Shown piece after piece: positions 44,306 through 54,640 of a DNA stretch of 64,000 bases (position 1 is its first letter; the number at the start of each line of letters is the position of its first letter). Source of the stretch: Cladorrhinum sp. PSN259 (Eukaryota > Ascomycota > Sordariomycetes > Sordariales > Podosporaceae); assembly GCA_033725935.1 (NCBI GenBank), contig MU867067.1, positions 594,501-658,500 of the forward strand. Reading direction: 5' to 3'. Under the pieces are notes generated by a model that ran no database searches, was not told the DNA's origin, and was given only the letters and a program-made list of their open reading frames with translations. A program made the translations under genes and the position numbers.

Positions 44306-46492
44306 TCAGTGAATCTCAAAGGTCTGCTCCGCCAATGCTGCCCTCGCCCTCGCGCTATTGTCCGAACCAATAAGGCGGCCACCCATATAATCATAAAGAT
44401 AACACTCTCCCACAAGATAGAAGTGGCCTTGATGAGGACGCAGAACAAAAGGAATGTCACCATCTTCAAGGATGCACACCCAGTCACCAATATGGGTAGC
44501 CTCGGGGGCAAGCGCCAAATGGTCACTCTCATCAAAAACGAGCTTCTTGCCCTTGCAGGCCAGCATTGCAACAGTTTTGAAGTTATTTTCGTCACCTTGA
44601 CCAGGCTGTGTATCTCGAAGCTTCGAAACGACCTCTGGCTCCTGACTTCGAACAAAAGCGATAAAGTCGGCCAAGTCTTTCTCTTCCCACTCTGCGTCCT
44701 CGGGCTCAAAACGTGAAGTTACTCCGGCCCTCAATGTAAAGCTTAACATCACTTGCCCATTCCTGTCTCCAAAGAAACTCAACAGTTTCTGAGTCTGGTG
44801 ATGATTGCCTAGATCCCCAAATAGGCGAGTAGTTGAGGAGAACTGGAGAGTCGATGATATAGTAGAAACTTTCCTCCCTTTGACGCGGACATATCTGCCT
44901 CCAGGGGCCACGGTGTGAGTTCTTTGGTGACATGTTGTACTGCGCAGTACGTCGTCAATGTCCAAAGGTCTCAGCACGGTTGAAGTGTAGGATTCATCCC
45001 ACCGCGGAATCCAGGTTGGAAGCAAATTGTGCTGTATCTCCGATCCATGCTGGACGCAGGACAGAAGCGGTATCAGTCCATACAACTGGGCAAACTTCTC
45101 GGCCAACCGTAGGTATACCTGCTCCCGTGAAAGAGAGTAATCGGGCTCTATAAATGGCTGCCCTTTCCGACCTGCGTCTGGGTCGCAGGTTGGTAGCCCT
45201 AGAAGACCGTAGACGAGGTCACGGGGGTCTGTTGACCGGAACCCATCACTTTCATACAAGAGTCGTAAGAAGGACGGTAACAAGCTCGGCTTTGAGTAGG
45301 CCCCAGAACCACGGGATACCCGATACATATAATCAGCGTTGGCTATTCCAGTCTCCGGTTCCAGCGCAAGCTCAAAGGTACCAACCTTCATGTTATATTC
45401 AAGCGCCGAGAGCCGGTAGTCATTCCAAAAGCGCGCAGCTGCCAGACCAAGCCATTTCCACGATAATTCAAAGTCACCCCAGTGCACTATGGCCAACTTA
45501 GCAAGGGCAACTTCCTGGATGCACCAAACTCGTGTAAACCACGGCTTGAGGAACAGCGCAAAAAGCGCCTTGCGCGTCTCAGAATCTTCGACTGAGAATT
45601 CCCTCGAGTCTGCGTAGTATAGCTTGCCGCGTCCGAAGAAGTATGCCAGCGCCGCTCCAGCTGGGCGTCGGCAGGTGACTTCATGTTGACCTCCCGAAGC
45701 AATTTGTGAGACAGCGCAAAATGCCCGAAAAGCGTAGCCCTCATCGTCTCGACCGAGCCACACAGCCACCAGCCCAGCCGACCCATAGATTCTTCCCATT
45801 TGGCGAACCTGCTGGCCACGCTCCACCACGTCGGCTTGGTTAATACATATGGCATCGGCCCAGATACGTCTCGCCTCGTCGGGCATCCGCAGCTTGTGAA
45901 GAATGTCGTATAGATTCCTTGTGATGCCAAGTGTCCCTTCACTGCTGAAGATATTGACCGTGTCGTTTGCGTCACCCCAGACATATGACACAGCCGTGTA
46001 AGCTCGAGGAGTACACGTCAATCGAGGGATTTCCATGCGGAAGACCAGTTTGTCGGGGGGTTCGCCCGGCTCGAGAATCAGGAGCCTGATGGAGTCTGTG
46101 TGGGGCAGACGAGCGTATTCGAATGGTTTGAGTGATATATTATTACCTTGTCGATTGCTTCTCGTCGTAGCAGGCATCACGCGGGCAGTTTCAGGTTTGT
46201 CCCTTAGTGACCTCAGCCCGTTTTGTATAGTCTGAGATAGCGCCTGTCCGATCGGCTCCCTCAGCTGTGTTTTTGCGAGTCGCTTTCGATATTCGATGTA
46301 GGTTTTCCGTGCCCTGTTTCCCTCTCTTCTGATATACTGCCTCGCATACAGATCACGGCGTATAGATCGCAATAATTTTTTGTCCAAGGAATTGAGAGAC
46401 TCCATCTTCGACCCAATTGGCACCGCAACGTGCTGAGGGGTGCTTTGGGTATCAGTTTCCGAAAAGAAGTCTGTGAGTTGTGGAATGTCCAT
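44306..46492 (-). CDS. HET-domain (heterokaryon incompatibility) protein
   Basis: A single-exon protein of 728 residues; start at ATG 46492 (MDIPQLTDFF), because the frame is open further upstream only to a TTG. The HET domain starts near residue 135. Diagnostic boxes are AYTAVSYVWGD (164-174) and RRIWADAICINQ (208-219), followed by RMGRIY-type and AVWLG strands. The C-terminal part contains WIPRWDES and GDIPFVLRP motifs seen in the 'HET plus unknown C-terminus' group. Known family role: induces cell death on encounter with non-self; individual members vary. The gene closes the accessory region that also holds the subtilase and gasdermin-like genes. Confidence 0.93.
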   Translation of the reverse strand: MDIPQLTDFFSETDTQSTPQHVAVPIGSKMESLNSLDKKLLRSIRRDLYARQYIRREGNRARKTYIEYRKRLAKTQLREPIGQALSQTIQNGLRSLRDKPETARVMPATTRSNRQGNNISLKPFEYARLPHTDSIRLLILEPGEPPDKLVFRMEIPRLTCTPRAYTAVSYVWGDANDTVNIFSSEGTLGITRNLYDILHKLRMPDEARRIWADAICINQADVVERGQQVRQMGRIYGSAGLVAVWLGRDDEGYAFRAFCAVSQIASGGQHEVTCRRPAGAALAYFFGRGKLYYADSREFSVEDSETRKALFALFLKPWFTRVWCIQEVALAKLAIVHWGDFELSWKWLGLAAARFWNDYRLSALEYNMKVGTFELALEPETGIANADYMYRVSRGSGAYSKPSLLPSFLRLLYESDGFRSTDPRDLVYGLLGLPTCDPDAGRKGQPFIEPDYSLSREQVYLRLAEKFAQLYGLIPLLSCVQHGSEIQHNLLPTWIPRWDESYTSTVLRPLDIDDVLRSTTCHQRTHTVAPGGRYVRVKGRKVSTISSTLQFSSTTRLFGDLGNHHQTQKLLSFFGDRNGQVMLSFTLRAGVTSRFEPEDAEWEEKDLADFIAFVRSQEPEVVSKLRDTQPGQGDENNFKTVAMLACKGKKLVFDESDHLALAPEATHIGDWVCILEDGDIPFVLRPHQGHFYLVGECYLYDYMGGRLIGSDNSARARAALAEQTFEIH

Positions 46493-49061
46493 TTTTGTGC
46501 CATTCAACCTGGTCGTACACGATCAGCTGCGTTAATAAATCCGATTTTGAAACGTTGTCGAGTAGGAGAGACGATTTCATATTTGGCGAGAAGGTTTAAT
46601 GAACCGGGGTTGCCGAATGACAGATCAGGCTCCCGCAGCTAGCTGCTCATCGTGGGTGGAACACGTGGATGGCTGTACAATCCGACTGCTCGTCGGGGCT
46701 TCCAAATCGCCCGTCCGACTAAGGGCATGGCACCCTTAGTCGGGTACGTTGTCTTGAAAATCTAACGTTGACTTGATAAGTGGGTTTACTTCTTTTTCTT
46801 GGCGATTACTATACAAATTTGAGTACTACAGGATTTTCATATAAACTACATTTCTTACATGCCCAGAAGAATTATTCTTCTACAACAAACAATACCATAT
46901 ATTTCAACCACACAACGCTTTTTACCTACGACCTGCAAGTTCAAGTTTTTTTTATACATTTTCATCCCTCAATTTAAAGATTTTTTCAACACCAATTTCT
47001 TCGAATTTATTCATTTCATTTTATTTTTATTTTTTGGTAATTCTTCATAGTTAATAAAGCTTTAACGTAGCCATTGTTTTTGCTCACCAAGATACTTCCT
47101 CGGCATTCATTAACCAGTAAAGTCAGTTTCTTGTCTCATGAAAAAGATGAGCTCGCAAGCCAAGTAACACAGTACTTACTAGTTGGCGCCTGGGAGACGA
47201 ATGGGGTCCGGGGGATGCAATCTGTGCAATCAGGGGGGTTTGGATTCATTTTGAGGATTGAGTAGACGAGGGCTCGTAAAGGACAGATAGGTCAGAGACT
47301 TTTAGAGATATGCCGACAAGGCTTGTTCTTGTGGGCGAAGATGAAGAGAAACGCAGTGGATGGGTACTCTTTTATACATGTACCTGCCCCTTGTCCCAAT
47401 AGAGCATACAGACACGACGTACGAGGCATCCAATGGAATGCGAACCACACAAGGCATCTGCCACTATGTGGGATTACACGCAACCCTCCAGGTGTGTCAT
47501 CATTGTTAACATTAAGACTACACTCGGTCGACGTACCACAGAGATTTCCAAAAGACTCTCATTCCGGACGATACAGCAGGTTGTAATTCCGTTGTCACCT
47601 ACAGACTTTCTCCCCTCTTCAGGATCCACCATCTTTTGTCATGTTTAATCCTCATGTTATGTTGATCTGGCAACAGATCAACAATCACAATCATTGAACC
47701 AAATAAGGCGTCTGCAATGTTGACATGCTACGGGTGCCGGTAGCAGAGTCTCACATGTACAATCATCGGAGGCAGAGGCACAGCTGCGACAAATACTGGT
47801 CACAATGCTGACGTGTCACTCATTCAGCATCTGTGAATCATAATACCACTGTTTATCGAATAAAAAAGGGACCCTAATGGGACTAACCTGCAGATGCTAC
47901 GACGCACGATCGAGATTATGGGAGCAGGAGACCGCCGCACAAAGTCTCAGACCATCTGGTTGACAAAGTGCCCACCTAGCCGTGACATAGATGCCTTATT
48001 TTGGCTTTATGCCTTGAAGCAATGGTTCGCATCCAAGGTTCCTTAATGGGCTGCCTACGAAGTTATCGACTACATAATCCAGAACGTTTTCCAGCCTGCG
48101 AAGCCATCAAAATCAAGATATTCACCAGGCATAGTCCAAAAGAGAAAACAAATACCTTTGTTAAAACTACTTTTTTCAATTTTTTAAACCAACAATAATA
48201 CTTATCCTCCCCAATCATTCCTCAGCATGGATCCTCCCATCGGCGAACGGACTGATTGCGCCCCGCGCTGTGGGGGTCCAATGTTTGGGGGCCACCTAGC
48301 AACTGGTAAGTGATTTGTACTTCTTAAGAATGTAGGAGAATCCCTTTTCTTGGACTCTAGCTCTTTGTATTAACGAGTTGCAAGGCCAAGAAAACCATGA
48401 CAGCCTCCTGGTGGGAGTGCAAGCTTGGGATGGGCAAAGGTGGCAGGAAGCTTGTGGAGGATCAACCTGAATTTTCTTCTAACTACCTACCGCTGAGGCT
48501 GAGAACATTGGCCTTTTGATTGATATTGATAAAAAAAACTTCTTGAGCATCTTAACCAGTCATACGTGGCTAATAGGGGCTAGGATTATCTGTTATGGAT
48601 GTTGAGACGGTGATGGCGATAGCTTGATGGGTTCTTTCAAGCTCAGATATAATCTTTATCCCACTGCACCTTCGAAACTTGAAGTTCATCCCAATACAAG
48701 TATTTGCTTTTTGTGCAAAGAATACAATACAAGACTCTCAACTCAGAAAAGTCAAGGTAGATACAACGCTGCTCACTAATCATCTGTAGTACTCCTCCAA
48801 AAGCAGCAACATAAGCTTACTCCCCAAACAGATCCTAGTGTGTTGATGCAATGCTACTACACAGATCCATCACGCGGATCACATCCACGGGAATGCTCAG
48901 TGCCCCTCACCGGCAGTTCATCTAGAGCCCGGCATTCATTTTGAAAGGGCGACATACATACATTACTACTGAACATCGTTAATCTATTCTTTTGAGCCCC
49001 AAAACTTTCTAAAACTCTTTCTTGGATACTATGTTGATGACTGCATAACAACATTCTCAAA
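46493..49061. other. gene-poor AT-rich region
   Basis: About 2.6 kb without convincing genes. AT-rich blocks near 46760-47070 and 48110-48210 contain many TTT/AAA runs, possibly mutated repeats. Nothing with family resemblance was found on either strand. Confidence 0.55.
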
Positions 49062-50861
49062 ATGGAAGAAAAACAAGAACCCCCAACAGCAGCCGCAGAC
49101 ACAAACATCATCCACACGGAAAAAGCCCTCGGCACCCTCGAACACGAATCCAATCCCCTCCTCGATAAACGACTCAACCGGAAATTCGATCTGCACATTC
49201 TTCCCTGGTTATTCGGAATATGGTAAACGTTTCTTCCTCTCTCTTTATCTCTATTTCCATCTTTCCAAACGAAACACATCCTAAATAACCATCTGAGTTG
49301 ACCTGAAAGGCTCTTCTCATTCATAGACCGCAGCAACATCGGCAACGCCCGCCTCGCCAACCTGCCCCAGGACCTGCACATCCAATCCGGCACCTCATTC
49401 AACCTCGCCCTCCTAGTATTCTACATCCCCTACATCCTCGTCGACGTCCCCTCGAATTTACTTTTAAAGCGCGTCCGAGCGGGGATTTACTTGCCCTCGC
49501 TCATAACGGCCTGGGGGTTAGTGTGCACTTGTATAGGTTTCACCAAGTCCTTTGCTGGGCTGGTGGTTTGCAGGTTATTGCTCGGTTTATTCGAAGGTGG
49601 CATCTTGGGAGGGGTGATTATTTACTTGGCCATGTTTTATCGCCGGCATGAACTCTTGTACCGCAGCGGACTGTTTTACTGCGCCGCGCCCCTGAGCGGT
49701 GCTTTTGGGGGACTGTTGGCTAGTAGTTTGGGACTGATTGAGTATGGGGGGTACAGGAGGTGGCCTTGGATATTTTTTAGTAAGTTATTTTTTTCTTCTT
49801 TTTTCTTCATTTCTTTTTTGATCATACGAGTGAATTAATGCGTACTAACCGATGAATGACTGCATAGTCGAGGGAGCGGTAACGGTGCTGTTTGGTATAA
49901 TTTGCTTCTTCTTCATGCCTGATACGCCAGGGATGGCCCGTTTCTTAACGGACGAAGAGCGAGATTGGGCGTTGAAGCGGATGAGGATTGATGCCAGCGG
50001 TTCGACGACGCTGGACGTTGACAACGAGGAGTTTGACTGGTACTGGGTTTGGATGACGCTCAAGAGCCCGCAGATGTGGTTGTGCGCCGGTACCTGGTTC
50101 TTTTTGCTTGTTCCGCTTTATGTAGGTGCAGTGTTCAGGCAACAACCCACGAAGAAAAAAAACATTTGTGAGTTGCAGATTTTTCAGCTAACCTGAGAAA
50201 TCCCCAGAGCTTCTCACTTTTCCTTCCTACCATCATATCAGGCATGGGATACAGATCGACGACCGCACAACTATTTACGGTCCCACCGAATATGGCCGGC
50301 TTCTTCGTCGTCATTCTCACAGCACACTTTTCGGATAAAGTAAAGAGCCGTGGTGTTTTCATCGCTGGCGGGACAATCATTGGCATCTGCGGGTATGTCA
50401 TGCTCCTGGTGTCTGATCAGAACAGAGTCAAATACGCGGGCACATTCCTCATCGCCATTGGCGTGTTCCAAGCTTCGCCGATGCTCATGGGGTGGGTTGC
50501 AAATAACCTCGCGCCCCATTACGTCCGAGCAGTTGGAGTTGGGATCGTTATTTCCATTGCCAACTGCTCTGCATTTATTGGTACATATATCTATCTGTCA
50601 AGAGATGCGTAAGTCTTACCCGCCCTTTTCTTTTGCTGCCGAAAATGGTTTTTTAACCCCTGAATTAGTCCCAAATACTCGCTGGGCCATTCTATCAGTA
50701 TTGGTGCACTTGTTCTCACCCTTCTGCTTACTGTTGTCCAAATCATATATCTCAGATGGGAGAACAAAAAGAGAGATCTCGGAGAAAGAGATATCAGGTT
50801 ATTGGAAGGAGATGTGCATAGGCTTGGACATCGTCACCCTTCATTCCGCTATACTCTGTAG
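49062..50861 (+). CDS. Dal5-type major facilitator (anion:cation symporter family) transporter
   Basis: Five exons: 49062-49222, 49310-49779, 49868-50121, 50208-50608 and 50669-50861; introns 60-88 nt; 492 residues. Joins restore hallmark motifs: GIWLFSFIDRSNIGNARLA, PWIFFIEGAVTV, and LVPLYSFSLFLPTI followed by GYRSTTAQLFTVPP. The DRSNIGNAR motif at TM1 and the FMPDTP loop after TM6 are characteristic of the allantoate/nicotinate/biotin-type ACS family in fungi. About twelve hydrophobic segments are visible. The N-terminus is cytosolic and acidic. It probably imports small carboxylates or vitamins at the plasma membrane; the substrate is not deducible. Confidence 0.92.
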
Positions 50862-51021
50862 ATAATTGTCGTACAGAAAAAGACACGACACGTATTTCTG
50901 GCTTTCAGAGATCACCTCGTATATTGTTTCTGCTGCAAAATCAAGTAGCGAAAAACAAAAAACAATTTGACAAAGATCCAAGACGTAAAAAAGAGTCAAA
51001 AAACCAAAAGATTGGTGGTGA

Positions 51022-51102
51022 CTCTCCCGCCGGGAATTGAACCCGGGTCCCGAGCGTTATTTGAATGACAAGCTCATATACTAACCACTATACTACGGAA
51101 GA
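51022..51102 (-). tRNA. tRNA-Asp(GTC) with a 9-nt intron
   Basis: On the minus strand, the acceptor 5' arm TCTTCCG (51102-51096) pairs with CGGGAGA (51029-51023) with one G-U. The D arm GTATAGTGGTTAGTAT is as in eukaryotic tRNA-Asp. The anticodon stem TGAGC pairs with GCTCG around TTGTCA/C, giving anticodon GTC. A 9-nt intron (51057-51065 on +) lies one base 3' of the anticodon, the canonical position 37/38. The T arm CCGGG-TTCAATT-CCCGG is perfect. The spliced length is 72 nt without CCA. Confidence 0.92.
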
Positions 51103-51256
51103 TTTACAGATGTGGGCACCTGTCGTAGGAAGATTGTTGGGAAAGCGATGTGGAAAAATGCCTCATATGCTCGAGATATGCTCCACCAACAAAGTCTCCT
51201 CAATCATGAATAGACTTACACCAAGGCGGAACAGAGCTCTCATTTAGAGTCTCACC

Positions 51257-51979
51257 CTATTTCGGGAACTTCCTAAACATATCGGCCAGCTTATCCACAG
51301 GGGCAGTCAACAAGCCCATGACCGACTCAAAGGGTGGATTCTCCCCTGCACTGGGATGACTCCGAGAGGGTACGAAATTCTTGGTGAGACGGAAGCTGTT
51401 GGCCATTGTCTCGGAAGAGTCCGGAGACAGCTTGTCCTCGAGGGCAGGAAGGTCGTGTCCCTCTTCCTCTTTGATGTGGGGTTCCAGCTCGGCCCAGAGC
51501 TCCTTGAGCTTGGGGATGTAGTTGGAGTCTTCGGCCTTCATGCCTTGAAACTCTTTTAAGAGTTCTTTGACCTGCAAGGGGTATACTGTTAATGGTTTGT
51601 TTTTTGGCTGGTGGACAGGACACGAAAATAATACCTGATGATGTTCCTTCCGGTCCTTCTCAGCCATTTGTGTGCCAAGAGAACCCATGTGCTTCTCGAA
51701 AGCGGGATACACGATGAGCTCCTCCCCCACCGAGTGTCTGGCCAGTTCCCAGGTGAATTGGTTGCCCCATCGCTGCATGTGATCTGGATCGGTGGAGTTG
51801 ATCACCTCATTGTAGCACTTGTGCAGTTCGCGATGGTCCTCGGTGATTGCTTGGGTGATTGTAGCCATGGATGCGACGCCGAAGCTGTTTTGGGTCTGTA
51901 TGGGACGATAAAGTAATTGCACTGGGACAACGGGTCTCAATCTGATCCTTTTGACAAGTAGACGAGTCGAGAACATCAT
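51257..51979 (-). CDS. hemerythrin-like HHE cation-binding protein, probably mitochondrial
   Basis: Exons 51979-51635 and 51571-51257 (219 residues); the 63-nt intron (GTATTA...TGCAG) is a multiple of three, so unspliced reading gives a longer false ORF, and splicing joins EHHQ to VKELLKEF. The N-terminal 35-40 residues (MMFSTRLLVKRIRLRPVVPV) are Arg-rich and free of acidic residues, as in mitochondrial presequences. The domain has its iron ligand helices: EDHRELH, ARHSVGEELIVYPAFEKHM, KEHHQ and EPHIKEEEGHDLPAL. The family binds O2, NO or iron and is linked to nitrosative or oxidative stress. Divergent from a catalase gene. Confidence 0.9.
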   Translation of the reverse strand: MMFSTRLLVKRIRLRPVVPVQLLYRPIQTQNSFGVASMATITQAITEDHRELHKCYNEVINSTDPDHMQRWGNQFTWELARHSVGEELIVYPAFEKHMGSLGTQMAEKDRKEHHQVLFSCPVHQPKNKPLTVYPLQVKELLKEFQGMKAEDSNYIPKLKELWAELEPHIKEEEGHDLPALEDKLSPDSSETMANSFRLTKNFVPSRSHPSAGENPPFESVMGLLTAPVDKLADMFRKFPK

Positions 51980-52605
51980 AATGGCGGGAATGAGGCGCGG
52001 GATTGATGACTCAACAGACTTGAGCTTAGCATCTTGCTAGCCGTCGAAGAGAGACTGGAGGCCTTATTTATATTAACTCTGAGGTCTGTGTACGCCTTTG
52101 AGACGTCCAATTGACGTTTCCTTGAGAGCATTTCTCCAGCTCATAGACATTATCCCGAGGCGTTTCATTGGCCGAACCTTTTGGTGGTATTTGGTGTTGA
52201 GGCGTGGTCTGAAATCTATGATGTCACCTTGACACTTACATCCCGCAGCGAGCATGGGGTGAGATACCCGTGATACCCATTCATTACCGCTCCTGTCACT
52301 CTTCAACGCGTTCCCGCAACGTGTCGACGGGAAGATCAAGGAATATCCCCTTCCAGGTTGCTTTATTCACCTCTTGGCCAGTAACTCCCGGTAAGGTCAT
52401 GATTCATCGATGCAGCGAAACAACAGGGCCGTTTGCGGGGAAATGCTACCTCCTTCCTTATCTAATTGAAAAGCTTTTATTTGGTAAAATATGAGACGAG
52501 GAACAACAGAAAGATATAAGCTGTTGCTACTCCTCTTGTCTGGTTGATTGTAGTTCTTGCAGCTTCAGGTCCTCCAGCCTTGCAGATACCGAAGTGATAA
52601 ACGCA
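51980..52605. promoter_or_regulatory. divergent promoter region of hemerythrin-like and catalase genes
   Basis: 626 bp separate the two ATGs. A TGACTCA site at 52007 lies just upstream of the hemerythrin-like gene. No other discrete element was identified. Confidence 0.6.
52007..52013. promoter_or_regulatory. AP-1/Gcn4-type TGACTCA site
   Basis: A perfect TGACTCA palindrome, 28 bases upstream of the hemerythrin-like ATG, in the region shared with the catalase gene. bZIP factors of the Gcn4/Yap1 type recognise this sequence. Binding is inference, and a 7-mer can occur by chance. Confidence 0.45.
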
Positions 52606-54451
52606 ATGTCTCTTAATACCAACCAGATCGACCCGCGCCAGCATCCCCTCAAAGCCACGGCCATGGGGATTGCAGCAGAAGTCATGGGCGAGCGTCGCAA
52701 CCCTCGCATGAGCCACATGCAAAGTGCCAACGAGGGTCCCGCCGATATCATCGCCAAGGTCTCCGGTGCCTCCGCTGGCGGAAAGAGAGAGGACGACGGT
52801 CTCTACTTCACCAACAACGAGGGCATCCCCTTCCCCGACCCAGCCCACAGCAAGAACATTGGCGGTATCCCCGTCGCCAGCGATGTCTTCCTCTTCCAGA
52901 AGCAGCAGCACTTCAACCGATCCAAGCCCCTGGAGCGCATGGTCCACCCCTGCGGTTCCGGTGCCTTTGGATACTTCGAGTGCACCCAGGACGTAACCGA
53001 CCTCACCAAGGCCGACTTCCTCTCCAGCGTAGGCGAGAAGACGCCCATCTTCGTCCGCTTCTCTACCGTAACCTTCGGCCGCGAATTCCCGGACCAGGGC
53101 AGAAACCCCCGCGGCTTCGCCATCAAGTTCTACACAATGGAAGGCAACTACGACATTGTGGGCCTCAACTTCCCCATCTTCTTCGCCAGGGATCCCATCC
53201 AAGGACCAGATGTCATCCGCTCCCAGTACCGTAACCCAAAGAACTTCCTCCTAGACTATGACGCCCTTTTCGACCTCCTCGCCAACACGCCCGAGGCAAA
53301 CCACGCGGGTCTCATGTTCTTCTCTGACCACGGAACCCCGGTCGGATGGAGGTACAACAACGGCTACGGCTGCCACACCTTCAAGTGGGTAAACAAGGAT
53401 GGCAAATTTGTCTACGTCAAGTACCACTTCCTAGCCAAGCACGGAACCAAGCAGTTCACCGACGAGGAAGCCATCCGCATGTCCGGCCAGGATCCCGATT
53501 ACTCCAAGCGGGACCTCTGGGATGCCATCGAAGCCGGCGAGGAAATCGAGTGGACGGCCCACATTCAAGTCATGCAGCCCGAGCAGGCCGACCCTGATCT
53601 CCTCGGCTTCGACCCCTTTGACGTGACCAAAGTCTGGCCGAGGCAGCAGTTCCCCATGCGCGAGTTCGGCCGTCTCGTCCTCAACAAGAACCCCGAGAAC
53701 TTTACTCGGGACGTGGAGCAGGCCGCCTTTTCCCCGGGATCAATGGTCCCCGGCATCGAGGACTCCCCCGACCCGTTGCTACAGTTCCGCATGTTCTTCT
53801 ACCGCGACGCGCAGTACCATCGCATCGGCGTGAACCTGCACCAGATCCCCGTCAACTGCCCCTTCATGGCGAAATCGTACGCGTCTCTCAACTTTGACGG
53901 ACCCATGAGGGCCGACGCGAACCATGCCGGGAATAAACAGTACGCGCCAAACAGCTTCTCCAACAAGTTCAGGCCCGACGCTGCCGAGGCTCCCTACCAG
54001 GTTAGCGACAACGTCATGAGCCGCAAGAGCCACTTTTGGCACGAGGGCAAGGGCAGCGACTACGACCAGGCGACCGAGTTGTGGACGAGGGTGATGAGTA
54101 AAGAGGAGCGGACGAATACGTGCAAGAACACGGCAAAGTACTTGGGGATTGTCAAGTATCCTGAGATTCAGGTAAGTTTTTTGAACTCACCCAAAAAAGG
54201 GGTAAAGTTATGTATGTGCTTGACTGACGCATAAACAAAAACAGAAAAAGTACCTGGCCCAGCTGTACAGGATCTCCCCGGATTATTCCGAGGGCGTCTT
54301 CCAGCTACTCGATACCCCAGAGTTCGAGATGAAGGAAATTATTGAGCTGTCTGTTGACGCTCACACCTGGTACAAGGAGAGAAAGTTCCAACCACTAAAC
54401 GGCGAGAAGTTGACTGGCTTGATGCCGACTGGGGGATCCTTTTATAACTGA
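52606..54451 (+). CDS. monofunctional heme catalase
   Basis: Exons 52606-54171 and 54245-54451 (590 residues); 73-nt intron GTAAGT...AACAG, phase 0, joining YPEIQ to KKYLAQLYR. The catalytic His is in ERMVHPCGSGAFGYFE (about residue 110). FSTVTFGREFPDQGRNPRGFA is the core, and HAGLMFFSDHGTP and GWRYNNGYGCHTFKW follow as in clade catalases. RMFFYRDAQYHRIGVN contains the heme-proximal Tyr. There is no N-terminal signal, and the C-terminus (GGSFYN) is not a canonical SKL peroxisome tag, so location is uncertain. Role: decomposition of H2O2. Exon 1 is GC-rich at third positions, which suggests high expression. Confidence 0.95.
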
Positions 54452-54640
54452 GAAAGGGATGTGTACGATACCTGATAACTGAAGATTTGGATGAGATGTA
54501 TTGTACGTAATAATGATAATGTGAGCGATGAGGAATTTTTGGTCTATTACTTCATGATTCGATGTTGGTTGTGAGATGTGCATAATGGGTTGTTGACTTT
54601 TTCGTAAATTCGACACACCTGATAAAAAAAATAAAATCCT

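Noticed and set aside
52477..53202. 241-codon minus-strand ORF over the catalase gene
   Set aside because: It mirrors the GC-rich third positions of catalase and is a Gly/Val/Glu-rich shadow with no family resemblance.
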